Assembly: GCF_900115565.1 (NCBI RefSeq)
Contig: NZ_FOWW01000004.1
Span: 482,463-546,462 of the forward strand
From: Amycolatopsis arida
GTDB lineage: Bacteria; Actinomycetota; Actinomycetes; Mycobacteriales; Pseudonocardiaceae
DNA length: 64,000 bases
Reading direction: 5' to 3'
Positions 9,834-20,814 of this stretch are shown here, one piece after another. Below the pieces are notes generated by a model. It searched no databases. It was not told the origin of the DNA and saw nothing but the letters and a program-made list of their open reading frames with translations. The translations under genes and the position numbers were made by a program. The stretch's first letter is position 1, and each line of letters opens with the position of its first letter.

Positions 9834-10463
9834 ATGGGCACGAGGACGGCGAGGAAGCGGCAGGCCGGCGGCACCGCCTCTGGGCGGAGGGCGGAGCTGC
9901 TGGCGCTGGCGGCGCGGCTGTTCGCCGAGCGCGGATACGTGTCCACGACCGTGCGGGACATCGCCGACGCCGCCGGGATCCTGTCCGGCAGCCTGTACCA
10001 CCACTTCGACTCCAAGGAGTCGATGGCCGACGAGATCCTCCGCGGCTTCCTCGACGAGCTGTTCGGCACCTACGCCGAGATCGTCGCCGCCGGCCTCGGC
10101 CCGCGGCGCACGCTGGAGGCCGTGGTGACCGCGTCGTTCCGGTCCATCCACGACCATCCCGCCGAGGTGGCGATCTACCAGAACGAGGCCAAGCACCTGG
10201 CCCAGTTCGACCGGTTCGACTACCTCGAGCGGCGCAACGCCGAGTTCCGCCGGCTGTGGAACACCATCCTCACCGACGGGGTGCGGGACGGCGTGTTCCG
10301 CGCCGACCTCGACGTCGAGCTGGTCTACCGGTTCATCCGGGACACCGTGTGGGTCGCGGTGCGCTGGTACAACCCCGGCGGCACGCTGTCCGCCGACGAC
10401 GTGGCGAAGCAGTACCTGGCGATCCTGCTCGACGGCATCGCCACCGGTTCCCGGTCGACCTAG
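9834..10463 (+). CDS. kstR2: KstR2, TetR-family repressor of the HIP regulon
   Basis: A 209-residue TetR protein. The N-terminal helix-turn-helix (about residues 18-65) contains TTVRDIADAAGILSGSLYHHFDSKE, and the C-terminal domain includes FDYLERRNAEFRRLW. In mycobacteria KstR2 represses the ring C/D genes and is released by HIP-CoA. Here it is encoded in the operon it should control and stands 14 bases after ipdF. The KstR2-like site 2 kb upstream supports autoregulation through the fadE30 promoter. Confidence 0.88.
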   Translation: MGTRTARKRQAGGTASGRRAELLALAARLFAERGYVSTTVRDIADAAGILSGSLYHHFDSKESMADEILRGFLDELFGTYAEIVAAGLGPRRTLEAVVTASFRSIHDHPAEVAIYQNEAKHLAQFDRFDYLERRNAEFRRLWNTILTDGVRDGVFRADLDVELVYRFIRDTVWVAVRWYNPGGTLSADDVAKQYLAILLDGIATGSRST

Positions 10464-10474
10464 GAGGTATCCCG

Positions 10475-11629
10475 ATGGCCGAGGCCTACCTGCTCGACGC
10501 CGTGCGCACGCCGGTCGGCCGGCGCGGCGGCGCGCTCGGCGAGGTGCACCCCGCCGACCTGGCCGGGCACGTCATCACCGCCGTGCTCGAGCGGACCGGG
10601 GTGGACCCGGACCTGGTGGACGACGTGATCCTCGGCTGCGTCGACACGCTCGGGCCGCAGGCGGGCAACATCGCCCGCACCGCGTGGCTGGCCGCGGGGT
10701 TGCCCGACCACGTGCCCGGGGTGACCGTGGACCGGCAGTGCGGGTCGAGCCAGCAGGCGGTGCACTTCGCCGCGCAGGCGGTGCTGTCCGGCACGGCGGA
10801 CGCGGTGCTGGCCGGCGGGGTGCAGAACATGACCGCCATCCCGATCAGCGCGGCGATGCTGGCCGGCCGGGAGTACGGCTTTCCCGACCCGTTCACCGGA
10901 TCGGTCGGGTGGCGCGAGCGTTACGGCACCGAGGAGATCTCCCAGTTCCGCGGCGCGGAGATGATCGCCGAGCACTGGGACCTCTCCCGGGAGGCGATGG
11001 AGGCCTACGCCTACCGCAGCCACCGGCGGGCACTGGCGGCGATCGACGAGGGCCGGTTCGCCGCCGAGATCGTGCCGGTCGGCGAGCTGGCTCGGGACGA
11101 GGGGCCGCGGCGGGACACCAGTCCGGAGAAGATGGCGGCGCTGCCGCCGCTGAGCCCCGGGTCGCGGCTGACGGCTGCGGTGGCCAGCCAGATCTCCGAC
11201 GGGGCCAGCGCGGCACTGCTGGCGTCGGAGCGGTTCGTGGCCGAGCACGGGCTGACCCCACGGGCGCGCATCCACCACCTGTCGGTGCGGGCGGCCGACC
11301 CGGTGTGGATGCTCACCGGGCCGATCCCGGCGACCGCGCACGCGCTGCGCCGCACCGGGCTGGGTGTGGCCGACATCGACCTGTTCGAGGTGAACGAGGC
11401 GTTCGCCAGCGTGGTGCTCGCGTGGTTGGAGGAGACCGACGCCGACCCGGAGCGGGTCAACGTCAACGGCGGCGGCATCGCGCTGGGCCACCCGATCGGC
11501 GCCACCGGCACCAAGCTGCTGGCGACGTTGCTGCACGAGCTGGAGCGTCGTGGTGGTCGGTACGGGCTGCAGACGATGTGCGAGGGCGGCGGCACGGCCA
11601 ACGTGACCATCATCGAGCGCCTCGGGTAG
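10475..11629 (+). CDS. fadA6: FadA6, acetyl-CoA acetyltransferase (thiolase)
   Basis: A 384-residue thiolase with all catalytic elements: nucleophilic Cys89 in DRQCGSSQQAVH, the NEAFAS loop, GHPIGATG with the catalytic His, and the C-terminal MCEGGG cysteine. FadA6 performs the thiolytic steps in C/D-ring breakdown. The start is fixed by TAGGAGGT at 10461-10468, which also contains the kstR2 stop codon, so the two genes are closely coupled. It is the last gene of the KstR2 operon. Confidence 0.88.
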   Translation: MAEAYLLDAVRTPVGRRGGALGEVHPADLAGHVITAVLERTGVDPDLVDDVILGCVDTLGPQAGNIARTAWLAAGLPDHVPGVTVDRQCGSSQQAVHFAAQAVLSGTADAVLAGGVQNMTAIPISAAMLAGREYGFPDPFTGSVGWRERYGTEEISQFRGAEMIAEHWDLSREAMEAYAYRSHRRALAAIDEGRFAAEIVPVGELARDEGPRRDTSPEKMAALPPLSPGSRLTAAVASQISDGASAALLASERFVAEHGLTPRARIHHLSVRAADPVWMLTGPIPATAHALRRTGLGVADIDLFEVNEAFASVVLAWLEETDADPERVNVNGGGIALGHPIGATGTKLLATLLHELERRGGRYGLQTMCEGGGTANVTIIERLG

Positions 11630-11715
11630 GTAGCCCACCCGGCCGCTTTCGGCCCGCGTGCCGGATCCGCTACCGTTCGTGTCCGGTTGGGGGCGGCGAC
11701 GGCGGGAAGGGTGAC

Positions 11716-12672
11716 GTGCGCGGCGGTGGCCGGGAGCGCGGTGAGCACCGGGTGCTGTCCACCACGACGATCACGGTGTGGGCGGTCGGCCTGCTGGTGG
11801 TGGCGGTGCTCGCGGTGGTGCTGCTGTGGTCCGCCGTGGGCGCGCCCGGGGACTCGGTGCGGCTGGATGTGATTCGCACGGCGGCCAGCATCGTGGTGGG
11901 CACCGGCGGAGCGGCCGCGTTGCTGCTGGCCGCGCGCCGGCAGCGGGCCACCGAGCTCGACCTGCGGCAGCGTGACCACGACGCCGCCGAGCGCAGGATC
12001 ACCGAGCTGTACGGCAAGGCGGCCGACCAGCTGGGCAGCGACAAGGCCCCGGTACGGCTGGCCGGGTTGTACGCGCTGGAGCGGCTGGCGCAGGACGCGC
12101 CGCCACACCGGCAGACGATCGTCAACCTCGTGTGCGCCTATCTGCGGATGCCGGTGGGTGCCGACACGGAGGAGGCCGAGGTCCGGCAGGCCGCGCACGA
12201 CCTGCTGGCCCGGCACCTGCGGCCGGGGAGCGGGCGGGAGTTCTGGGGCGGCGTCGCGGTGAACCTGGCCGGCGCGACGCTGGCGAAGGTGGTGCTCACC
12301 CACTGCTCGGTGACGGAGTTGTCGCTCGCCGGCGCGACCGTCACCGGGCCGGCGGTGTTCCGCGGAACCACCGTGTCCGGGGTGGCGGACTTCCGCAACG
12401 CCCGCTTCCTCGGGATCGCCGACTTCCGGCGGGTGGGGTTCGGCCGGGACGAGAAGTTCTTCCGAGGCGCGCGGTTCGAGGGTGAGGTCGAGTTCGGCAC
12501 GCGGACCGAGGTGACGCTCACCGGGGCGGGCGTGCGGGTCGCCGACGGGGTGCGCCGCCGGTGGCCGCGGGGCTGGGTCGAGCGGGAGTCGCCGGACGAG
12601 CCGGGGTGGGCCGTACTGATTGCGGCTCCCGCGGAACCTCGGAGTGCTATGCTGCGTCACAGTGACGGGTGA
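11716..12672 (+). CDS. Membrane protein with pentapeptide-repeat-like C-terminal region
   Basis: About 318 residues. Two hydrophobic segments near the N terminus (TVWAVGLLVVAVLAVVLLW and a second around AASIVVGTGGAAALLLAA) should anchor it in the membrane. A charged linker with RITELYGKAADQLGS follows, then a C-terminal part with repeated A-x-F/L-x-x patterns (VADFRNARFLGIADFRRVGF). This layout is frequent in actinobacteria and its function is unknown. The GTG at 11716 is a tentative start; GTG 11752 is an alternative. It does not belong to the steroid operon upstream. Confidence 0.65.
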   Translation: MRGGGRERGEHRVLSTTTITVWAVGLLVVAVLAVVLLWSAVGAPGDSVRLDVIRTAASIVVGTGGAAALLLAARRQRATELDLRQRDHDAAERRITELYGKAADQLGSDKAPVRLAGLYALERLAQDAPPHRQTIVNLVCAYLRMPVGADTEEAEVRQAAHDLLARHLRPGSGREFWGGVAVNLAGATLAKVVLTHCSVTELSLAGATVTGPAVFRGTTVSGVADFRNARFLGIADFRRVGFGRDEKFFRGARFEGEVEFGTRTEVTLTGAGVRVADGVRRRWPRGWVERESPDEPGWAVLIAAPAEPRSAMLRHSDG

Positions 12673-12708
12673 CACACCCGGCCGAGCGGTCGAGAGGAGG
12701 TGACCAGG

Positions 12709-12891
12709 ATGAACGAGCGGTACATGGACCAGCTGGCGCCCGAGTCGTTGGTGCTCGAGTCGTTGGTGCCCACGTCGGGCCACCGCGAGTGCCGGAGCGC
12801 CGTCGACGAGCTCGTGGCGGGTGCCCTGGTCACCGGCGGACGACCGCGCGGCTTGGAGGTCGTGGTGGCGCCGCCGGCCGAGGCGCACTGA
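12709..12891 (+). CDS. Small hypothetical protein (60 aa)
   Basis: A short reading frame with a strong ribosome binding site (GAGGAGG at 12694-12700) eight bases before ATG 12709. The peptide begins MNERYMDQLAPES and contains an internal duplication (ESLVLESLVP) produced by a direct repeat of GAGTCGTTGGTGC. It has one cysteine, no signal peptide and no transmembrane segment. I recognise no family. The ribosome binding site argues that it is translated. It lies between the membrane protein and the convergent FadH-like gene. Confidence 0.45.
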   Translation: MNERYMDQLAPESLVLESLVPTSGHRECRSAVDELVAGALVTGGRPRGLEVVVAPPAEAH

Positions 12892-12991
12892 CCTACCCTG
12901 GGTCGGAATGCGTCGGACCATTGTGGACACGCCGACCGAGGTAGTCGAGGGTGCGACGGCAGTGCGGTGAAGGGTTTCGCGGTGAGGGGTG

Positions 12992-15761
<2,770 letters not shown>

Positions 15762-15787
15762 CCGCGCCGGGCCGATACGGTGGCCGG

Positions 15788-16345
15788 GTGGGTGAGCACA
15801 GGGAGCGCATGCTGCGCGGTGAGCCGTACCGGGACAGCGATCCGGAGCTCGTCGCCGAGCGTCGCCGGGCCCAGGCCCTGCTCGACGAGTTCAACGCGAC
15901 CACCGCGGACCAGATCGACCAGCGGGACGGGGTGCTGCGCGCGCTCCTCGGCCGGCTCGGCGAGGGGTCCTGGATCGTGCCGCGGTTCCAGTGCGACTAC
16001 GGCTACCTCATCGAGATCGGCGCCAACAGCTTCCTCAACTACGACGCGATCCTGATGGACTGCGCGCCCATCGTCATCGGCGACGACGTGTCGATCGGCC
16101 CGCGCGCGCAACTGCTGACCGCGTTGCACCCGATGGCCGACCACGAGGCCCGGCGGCAGCGCTGGGAGACCGGCGCGCCGATCACCATCGGCGACAACGT
16201 GTGGTTCGGCGGCGGGGTCATCGTGTGCCCGGGGGTGACGGTCGGGGCGAACACGGTCGTCGGGGCGGGCAGCGTGGTGACCCGCGACCTGCCGGAGCGG
16301 GTGTTCGCCGCCGGCAACCCGTGCCGAGTCGTCCGCGGCCTCTGA
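15788..16345 (+). CDS. Maltose/galactoside O-acetyltransferase-like protein
   Basis: A 185-residue left-handed beta-helix acetyltransferase of the Maa/LacA family. It opens with the conserved EHRERMLRGEPYRDSDPEL. Hexapeptide repeats run through PIVIGDDVSIGP, PITIGDNVWFGGGVIVCPG and VTVGANTVVGAGSVVTRDLPE. The catalytic His is in ALHPMADHEAR. The enzyme transfers acetyl from acetyl-CoA to a sugar hydroxyl. It sits 26 bases after the TetR gene with no evident steroid role. Confidence 0.87.
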   Translation: MGEHRERMLRGEPYRDSDPELVAERRRAQALLDEFNATTADQIDQRDGVLRALLGRLGEGSWIVPRFQCDYGYLIEIGANSFLNYDAILMDCAPIVIGDDVSIGPRAQLLTALHPMADHEARRQRWETGAPITIGDNVWFGGGVIVCPGVTVGANTVVGAGSVVTRDLPERVFAAGNPCRVVRGL

Positions 16346-16447
16346 CCAGTGCCCGTCCTGCTCGCTGTGTCCGCGCACTGTGATCGGGTGTCGGCGTCGC
16401 ACGGCGCGGACACGTGTGCACAGGGCGCGGACACACGGGCATGGGGA

Positions 16448-17506
16448 TCAGGGGGTGGGGAGGGCGGCGAGGCGGGTGAGGATGGCGGCGGCCTGGTCGA
16501 CGGTGCTCTCGACCACCTCGGCGACCGAGGGCAGATCGTCGAGCAGGCCCACCACCTGGCCCGAGGCGAGCACGCCGGCTCGGGTGTCGCCGTCGACGAG
16601 GCCGGCGCGCAGCAGCATCGGGGTGTTCGCCGCCATCACCACCTGCGCCCACGACCGCTCCCCGCGCATGGCCAGACCCTCCCGCACCATCGACCGCCAC
16701 GACAGCCCGGTCAGCCGGCGGAACCGCGCCGCGTTGCGCACCGCCCGCAGCAGCCCACCGACCCGGCCCGACCGCTCCAACCCGTCGACCAGTTCGGTCC
16801 GCAGCACCCGATGCGGTAGCCCGTCCACCTTGCGGGTCACCACCGTGTCGCCGAGGCCGCGCTCCAGGTACGCCCGCTTCACCGCGTCCGGCACCGTGCT
16901 CTCCCTGGTCAACAGGAACCGGGTGCCCATCGCGACACCCGCGGCGCCGTAGGCCAACGCCGCCGCGAGCCCGCGCCCGTCGAAGAACCCGCCGGCCGCC
17001 ACCACCGGGATGTCGACGGCGTCCACAACGGACGGCAGCAGCACCGTCGTCGCCACCCCGCCGGTGTGCCCGCCGCCCTCGCCGCCCTGCACGATCACCG
17101 CGTCGGCGCCCCACGCGGCCACCTTCTCCGCGTGGCGGGCCGCGCCCACCGACGGCACGACCACCACCCCGGCCGCCTTCAGCTCCGCGATCAGCTCCCG
17201 CCGCGGCGCCAGCGCGAACGAGGCCACCCGCACCCCCTCCCGGATCAGCAGCTCCACCCGCCGCGCGGCGTCCTCCGCGTCCGCCCGCAGGTTCACCCCG
17301 AACGGCCGATCGGTGCGGCGCTTGGTCTCCGCGATCGCCGCGGCCAGCTCGTCGTGGCTCATCGTCGCCGACGCGAGGATGCCCAGCCCGCCCGCCTCCG
17401 CCGTGGCCGACACCAGCCGCGGCCCGGCCACCCAGCCCATCCCGGTCTGCACCACCGGGTGGCGCACCCCGATCAGCTCGGTCAGCGGGGTCGGCAGCGT
17501 GGTCAC
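16448..17506 (-). CDS. ipdC: IpdC, flavin-dependent reductase of ring C/D degradation
   Basis: A 352-residue TIM-barrel flavoprotein of the nitronate monooxygenase/enoyl reductase superfamily. It begins LIGVRHPVVQTGMGWVAGP and has the FMN-binding motifs VQGGEGGGHTGG and PVVAAGGFFDGRG. IpdC acts on CoA thioesters in the HIP pathway (Rv3553). The GTG start overlaps the ipdB stop (GTGA), and the order echA20-ipdA-ipdB-ipdC is that of Rv3550-Rv3553. A second, more distant member of this superfamily is encoded at 36702. Confidence 0.87.
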   Translation of the reverse strand: MTTLPTPLTELIGVRHPVVQTGMGWVAGPRLVSATAEAGGLGILASATMSHDELAAAIAETKRRTDRPFGVNLRADAEDAARRVELLIREGVRVASFALAPRRELIAELKAAGVVVVPSVGAARHAEKVAAWGADAVIVQGGEGGGHTGGVATTVLLPSVVDAVDIPVVAAGGFFDGRGLAAALAYGAAGVAMGTRFLLTRESTVPDAVKRAYLERGLGDTVVTRKVDGLPHRVLRTELVDGLERSGRVGGLLRAVRNAARFRRLTGLSWRSMVREGLAMRGERSWAQVVMAANTPMLLRAGLVDGDTRAGVLASGQVVGLLDDLPSVAEVVESTVDQAAAILTRLAALPTP

Positions 17507-18246
17507 GACGACACCTCCCGGTCCCGCCGCGCCTCCGGGTCCAGCACCGCGCGCAGCAACCGCAGCTCCTCGGCGGTGGGCCGTCGAGTCTCGCCGGCGT
17601 CGGTGGTGTCCAGCGGGAACCCGGTCGCGCGCACCACCTCCGCGACCGTCACCCCGGGGTGCACCGAGCGCAGCCGCATCGTCCGGTCCGGCCCCCCGAA
17701 GTCGAGCACCGCCAGGTTGGTCACCACCCGGTACACGTCGTGGAACCGGGTGACCCCGGCCGCGCGTGCCCGGTCGTGGCCCACCCCGGACACCACGTCC
17801 ACCCGCTCGGTGAACACCCGCGGCGAGTGCCGCGGCACCCAGTAGCTGGTCCGGTGGTTGACCGTGTTGCCCGGCGCACCGCGCACCCCGAGCAGCTGCC
17901 GCGCCGGGCGCGCGTGGTCGCCGATCGCGGAGATGTTCTGGTTGCCGTACCGGTCGAGCTGGTTGGCCCCCATCACCACGTGCCGCCGGCCGTGCGGCAC
18001 CACCGTGTCCAGCACCTTCCGGAACGGCTGCCAGCCCTCCACCACCGGCTCACCCACGCCCGGCGTGCTCGCCAGCAGGTACGCCTCGCCGTCGCTGAGC
18101 AGCAGGTCGGGCTCGAAGGTCAGCCGGGCCAGCCGGGCGCCCAGCGCCGGCAGCAGGCCCATCGGGCTGGCCAGGATCTCGCCGTCGCCGCGGAACAGCT
18201 CGGCGCACGCCACGGCGGCCACCTCGGCCCTGGTCACGTCGCTCAC
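17503..18246 (-). CDS. ipdB: IpdB, beta subunit of COCHEA-CoA hydrolase
   Basis: A 247-residue protein of the CoA transferase family, beta type. It contains ELFRGDGEILASPMGLLPALGA, and ANQLDRYGNQNISAIGDH. IpdA and IpdB form a heteromer that hydrolytically opens ring C of the steroid-derived CoA ester rather than moving CoA. The GTG start overlaps the ipdA stop by four bases and its stop overlaps the ipdC start, so translation is coupled along the operon. Confidence 0.88.
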   Translation of the reverse strand: MSDVTRAEVAAVACAELFRGDGEILASPMGLLPALGARLARLTFEPDLLLSDGEAYLLASTPGVGEPVVEGWQPFRKVLDTVVPHGRRHVVMGANQLDRYGNQNISAIGDHARPARQLLGVRGAPGNTVNHRTSYWVPRHSPRVFTERVDVVSGVGHDRARAAGVTRFHDVYRVVTNLAVLDFGGPDRTMRLRSVHPGVTVAEVVRATGFPLDTTDAGETRRPTAEELRLLRAVLDPEARRDREVSS

Positions 18247-19112
18247 GATCCCTCCTCGGCGGCGAAAGCCGCCACCTGGGCCTGGTAGTGGTCCTCGTCG
18301 CCGGACAGGAACCGGTCGACGAACGCCGGCCACGCCTCGGGGTCCTTGGCCGACTCGACGTAGTGCCGCTGGAACCGCTCGTCCCGCCCGTAGTCCGGCG
18401 CCGCGCTGGTGAAGTGCGCGCCCCCCGGCGCCGCCACCACACCGTCCACGACGGACCGATTCAGCAGCAGGCTCTGCACCGGCCCGCCCGCGGTCAGCTC
18501 CGCGGTGTCCACCACCCGCTCCACGGAGACGTAGCACCGCCGCGCGGCCAGCGCGAACAGCTCGTCGAAGTACGGGTCGGGACCGAGGTACTGCGTGTTG
18601 CCGCGCGCGTCGGCCCGGTTGAGGTGCACCAGTGCCGCGTCCAGCCGCAGCGCCGGCACGGCCAGCAGCTCCTCGCCGTCGGCGTAGGGCGAGCGCACCG
18701 TCCGCAGCTCCGGGTTGAGCCGCGGCACGTCCGAGCCGAGCCCGGCCCGGACCGGCAGGAACGGCAGCCGCTGCGCCGCCGCCGACAGCCCCGCGCCGAG
18801 CATGCCCTCGTCGTACTCGGTAACGGCGATCTCGCCGGCCTGCCGCACCCGGCCGAACCACGGGTCGAACGGGATCGAGTCCAGGGTGACGAACCCGAAC
18901 ACCAGCCGCCGGATCCGCCGTGCCGACGCCAGCAACCCCACGTCCGGCCCGCCGTAGGACACCACCGTGAGGTCGGTCAGCGAGGAGCGCAGGATCGCCC
19001 GCACCAGGGCCATCGGCTTGCGCCGCGACCCCCACCCGCCGATGCCGATGGTCATCCCGTCGGACAGCTCGGCGACCACCTCGTCGGCCGTCATCCGCTT
19101 GTCGGCCATCAC
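18243..19112 (-). CDS. ipdA: IpdA, alpha subunit of COCHEA-CoA hydrolase
   Basis: A 289-residue CoA transferase-like alpha subunit with the glycine-rich start DGMTIGIGGWGSRRKPMALV. Near residue 100 the EYDEGML stretch would hold the catalytic glutamate of the IpdA family (inference from its position). With IpdB it opens ring C late in cholesterol degradation. Either GTG 19112 (GTGA overlap with echA20) or ATG 19109 (TGATG) can be the start. M. tuberculosis IpdA is of nearly the same length. Confidence 0.88.
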   Translation of the reverse strand: MMADKRMTADEVVAELSDGMTIGIGGWGSRRKPMALVRAILRSSLTDLTVVSYGGPDVGLLASARRIRRLVFGFVTLDSIPFDPWFGRVRQAGEIAVTEYDEGMLGAGLSAAAQRLPFLPVRAGLGSDVPRLNPELRTVRSPYADGEELLAVPALRLDAALVHLNRADARGNTQYLGPDPYFDELFALAARRCYVSVERVVDTAELTAGGPVQSLLLNRSVVDGVVAAPGGAHFTSAAPDYGRDERFQRHYVESAKDPEAWPAFVDRFLSGDEDHYQAQVAAFAAEEGS

Positions 19113-19861
19113 GCGCCCCCGTCCAGGAACCGTTGCCGCGCGCCGTCGGCGACACCGGCGAGGTTGAGCTCGAAGGTGAAGCCCTGTTCGAAGCGGTAGC
19201 TGCGGTGGACCGGCTGGGTGTCGATGCCGTTGATCGCCTGCTTGGCGGCGCGGATCACCCTGGTGTCCTTGGCCGCGATCCGCCTGGCGACGTCCAGCGC
19301 GGCGTCGTCGAGCTCGGCCCTCGGCACCACCGCGTACACCGACCCGTGCTGGTGCAGCTGCCGGGCGTCCACCGTGTCCGCGGTGTAGTACAGCGCGCGC
19401 ATCAGGTGTTGCGGCACGAGCCGGGCCAGGTGGGTGGCCGCGCCCAGCGCGCCGCGGTCGACCTCGGGCAGCCCGAACGTCGCGTCCTCGGCGGCCACGA
19501 CGACATCGGCGTTACCGACCAGCCCGACGCCACCGCCGAGGCAGAACCCGTGCACCGCGGCGATCACCGGCACGGCGCAGTCGTACACCGCGGCGAACGC
19601 GGCCGCGCAGCCCCGGTTGGCCCCGATCAGCACGTCGAAGCCGTTGTCGCGCTGGATCTCCTTGATGTCCACCCCCGCGTTGAAGCCGCGGCCCTCGGCG
19701 CGCAGCACCACCACGTGGCAGCTCGGGTCGCGCCCGGCGGCGGTGATCGCGTCGGCGAGGGCGAACCAGCCGCGCACCGGCAGCGCGTTCACCGGTGGCT
19801 CGTTCACCGTGACCACGGCGACCGCCGGGTCGGGGCGGTAAGTGGTGATGGCGTCGGTCAT
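19109..19861 (-). CDS. echA20: EchA20, crotonase-family ring D hydrolase
   Basis: A 250-residue crotonase. It has the oxyanion-hole segments EGRGFNAGVDIKEIQ and AAVHGFCLGGGVGLVGNADVV, and the acidic active-site region FGLPEVDRGALG. EchA20 is reported to open the steroid D ring by hydrolysis of a beta-diketone-like CoA ester. It is the first gene of echA20-ipdA-ipdB-ipdC. Its promoter region, shared with a divergent SDR gene, holds a KstR2-like element. Confidence 0.87.
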   Translation of the reverse strand: MTDAITTYRPDPAVAVVTVNEPPVNALPVRGWFALADAITAAGRDPSCHVVVLRAEGRGFNAGVDIKEIQRDNGFDVLIGANRGCAAAFAAVYDCAVPVIAAVHGFCLGGGVGLVGNADVVVAAEDATFGLPEVDRGALGAATHLARLVPQHLMRALYYTADTVDARQLHQHGSVYAVVPRAELDDAALDVARRIAAKDTRVIRAAKQAINGIDTQPVHRSYRFEQGFTFELNLAGVADGARQRFLDGGA

Positions 19862-19875
19862 CCTGTTCCTAACCT

Positions 19876-19889
19876 AGCGTTTGCTTGGT
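19876..19889. promoter_or_regulatory. KstR2-like operator upstream of echA20
   Basis: AGCGTTTGCTTGGT keeps the right half of the KstR2 motif exactly and 7 of 10 fixed positions overall. The flanks (CCTAACCTAGC before, TACGTTAGC after) repeat those of the better site at 7803-7816. It would control echA20-ipdABC and the divergent SDR gene pair. Confidence 0.55.
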
Positions 19890-19948
19890 ACGTTAGCAGG
19901 GCTGGCAGATCCCCGGAAGTCGGTACAGGCCCGAGAAGGAGGTGGGTG

Positions 19949-20734
19949 GTGACGCTGGAACTGCGGCTCGACGACGCCGTCGTGCTGGTCACCGGCGGGG
20001 TCCGCGGGGTCGGCGCGGGGATCAGTCGCGCGTTCGCCGCCGCCGGCGCGCGGGTGGTGACCTGCGCGCGCACCACTCCCGAGCGGCCGGTCGCTGAGTT
20101 CGTGCCGTGCGACGTACGGGAGCCGGCGCAGGTGGACCGGCTGATCGGCACCGTCGTCGACCGGCACGGCCGGCTCGACGTCGTGGTGAACAACGCCGGT
20201 GGCGCGCCGTTCGCGGCCGCCGCCACCGCGTCGCCGAACTTCTCCGCGAAGGTCGTGGCGCTGAACCTGCTGGCCCCGCTCACCGTCGCGCAGCGGGCGA
20301 ACGCCGTGATGCAGCGCCAGGAGACCGGCGGGGTCATCGTGAACGTGGGCAGCGTCAGCGGCGCCCGCGCCTCGCCGGGCACCGCCGCCTACGGCGCAGC
20401 CAAGGCCGGTGTGGACAGTCTCACCGCAACACTCGCGGTGGAGTGGGCGCCGAGGGTGCGGGTGGTCGGCCTGCGGGTGGGCATGGTGCGGACCGAGCGC
20501 GCCGAACTGCACTACGGCGACGCCGAGGGCGTGGCCGCGGTCGGCCGCACGGTCCCGTTGGGACGGTTGGCGGAGCCGGAGGAGATCGGCCGGTGCGCGG
20601 TGTTCCTGGCCTCCCCGCTGGCCTCCTACGTCAGCGGCGCCACACTGGCCGTGCACGGTGGGGGAGAGGTGCCCGCGTTCCTCGCGGCCAGCAACGCCGA
20701 TGCCGTCAACGAGCAGGACAGGGAGGGGACGTGA
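19949..20734 (+). CDS. Short-chain dehydrogenase (Rv3549c-like position)
   Basis: A 261-residue SDR with VTGGVRGVGAGISRAF, VVVNNAGGAP and the catalytic Y-G-A-A-K after GSVSGARASPGTAA. The GTG at 19949 has AAGGAGG six bases upstream. It is divergent from echA20, as Rv3549c is in M. tuberculosis, so a role with hydroxylated steroid CoA esters is likely, though the substrate is not known. The stop codon overlaps the start of a 27-codon reading frame formed by an inserted 80-base unit. Confidence 0.82.
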   Translation: MTLELRLDDAVVLVTGGVRGVGAGISRAFAAAGARVVTCARTTPERPVAEFVPCDVREPAQVDRLIGTVVDRHGRLDVVVNNAGGAPFAAAATASPNFSAKVVALNLLAPLTVAQRANAVMQRQETGGVIVNVGSVSGARASPGTAAYGAAKAGVDSLTATLAVEWAPRVRVVGLRVGMVRTERAELHYGDAEGVAAVGRTVPLGRLAEPEEIGRCAVFLASPLASYVSGATLAVHGGGEVPAFLAASNADAVNEQDREGT

Positions 20735-20814
20735 GCGGAGCTTGCGTAGCGAACCATCCAACGCAGCAGCCTCGGCGAACGCCGCCGACGAGCGTCAGCG
20801 AGGAGGGGGCGTGA
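20731..20814 (+). repeat. MIRU-like 80-bp insert encoding a 27-aa coupling peptide
   Basis: The decamer GTGAGCGGAG occurs at 20731-20740 and again at 20811-20820, a period of exactly 80 bases, with similar G-rich ribosome binding sequences before both. Between two SDR genes this unit makes a complete small reading frame: its GTG overlaps the upstream TGA, and its own TGA (20812-20814) overlaps the GTG of the next gene. The peptide starts MSGACVANHPTQQPRR. Such coupled small reading frames at operon junctions are the hallmark of mycobacterial MIRU elements; the sequence itself is not a MIRU I recognise. Confidence 0.65.

Noticed and set aside
16346..16447. Repeated GCGCGGACAC and TGTCCGCGC words between the acetyltransferase gene and ipdC, considered as a repeat element or terminator
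   Set aside because: Only short words recur and no stable single hairpin is evident; I cannot assign a role.
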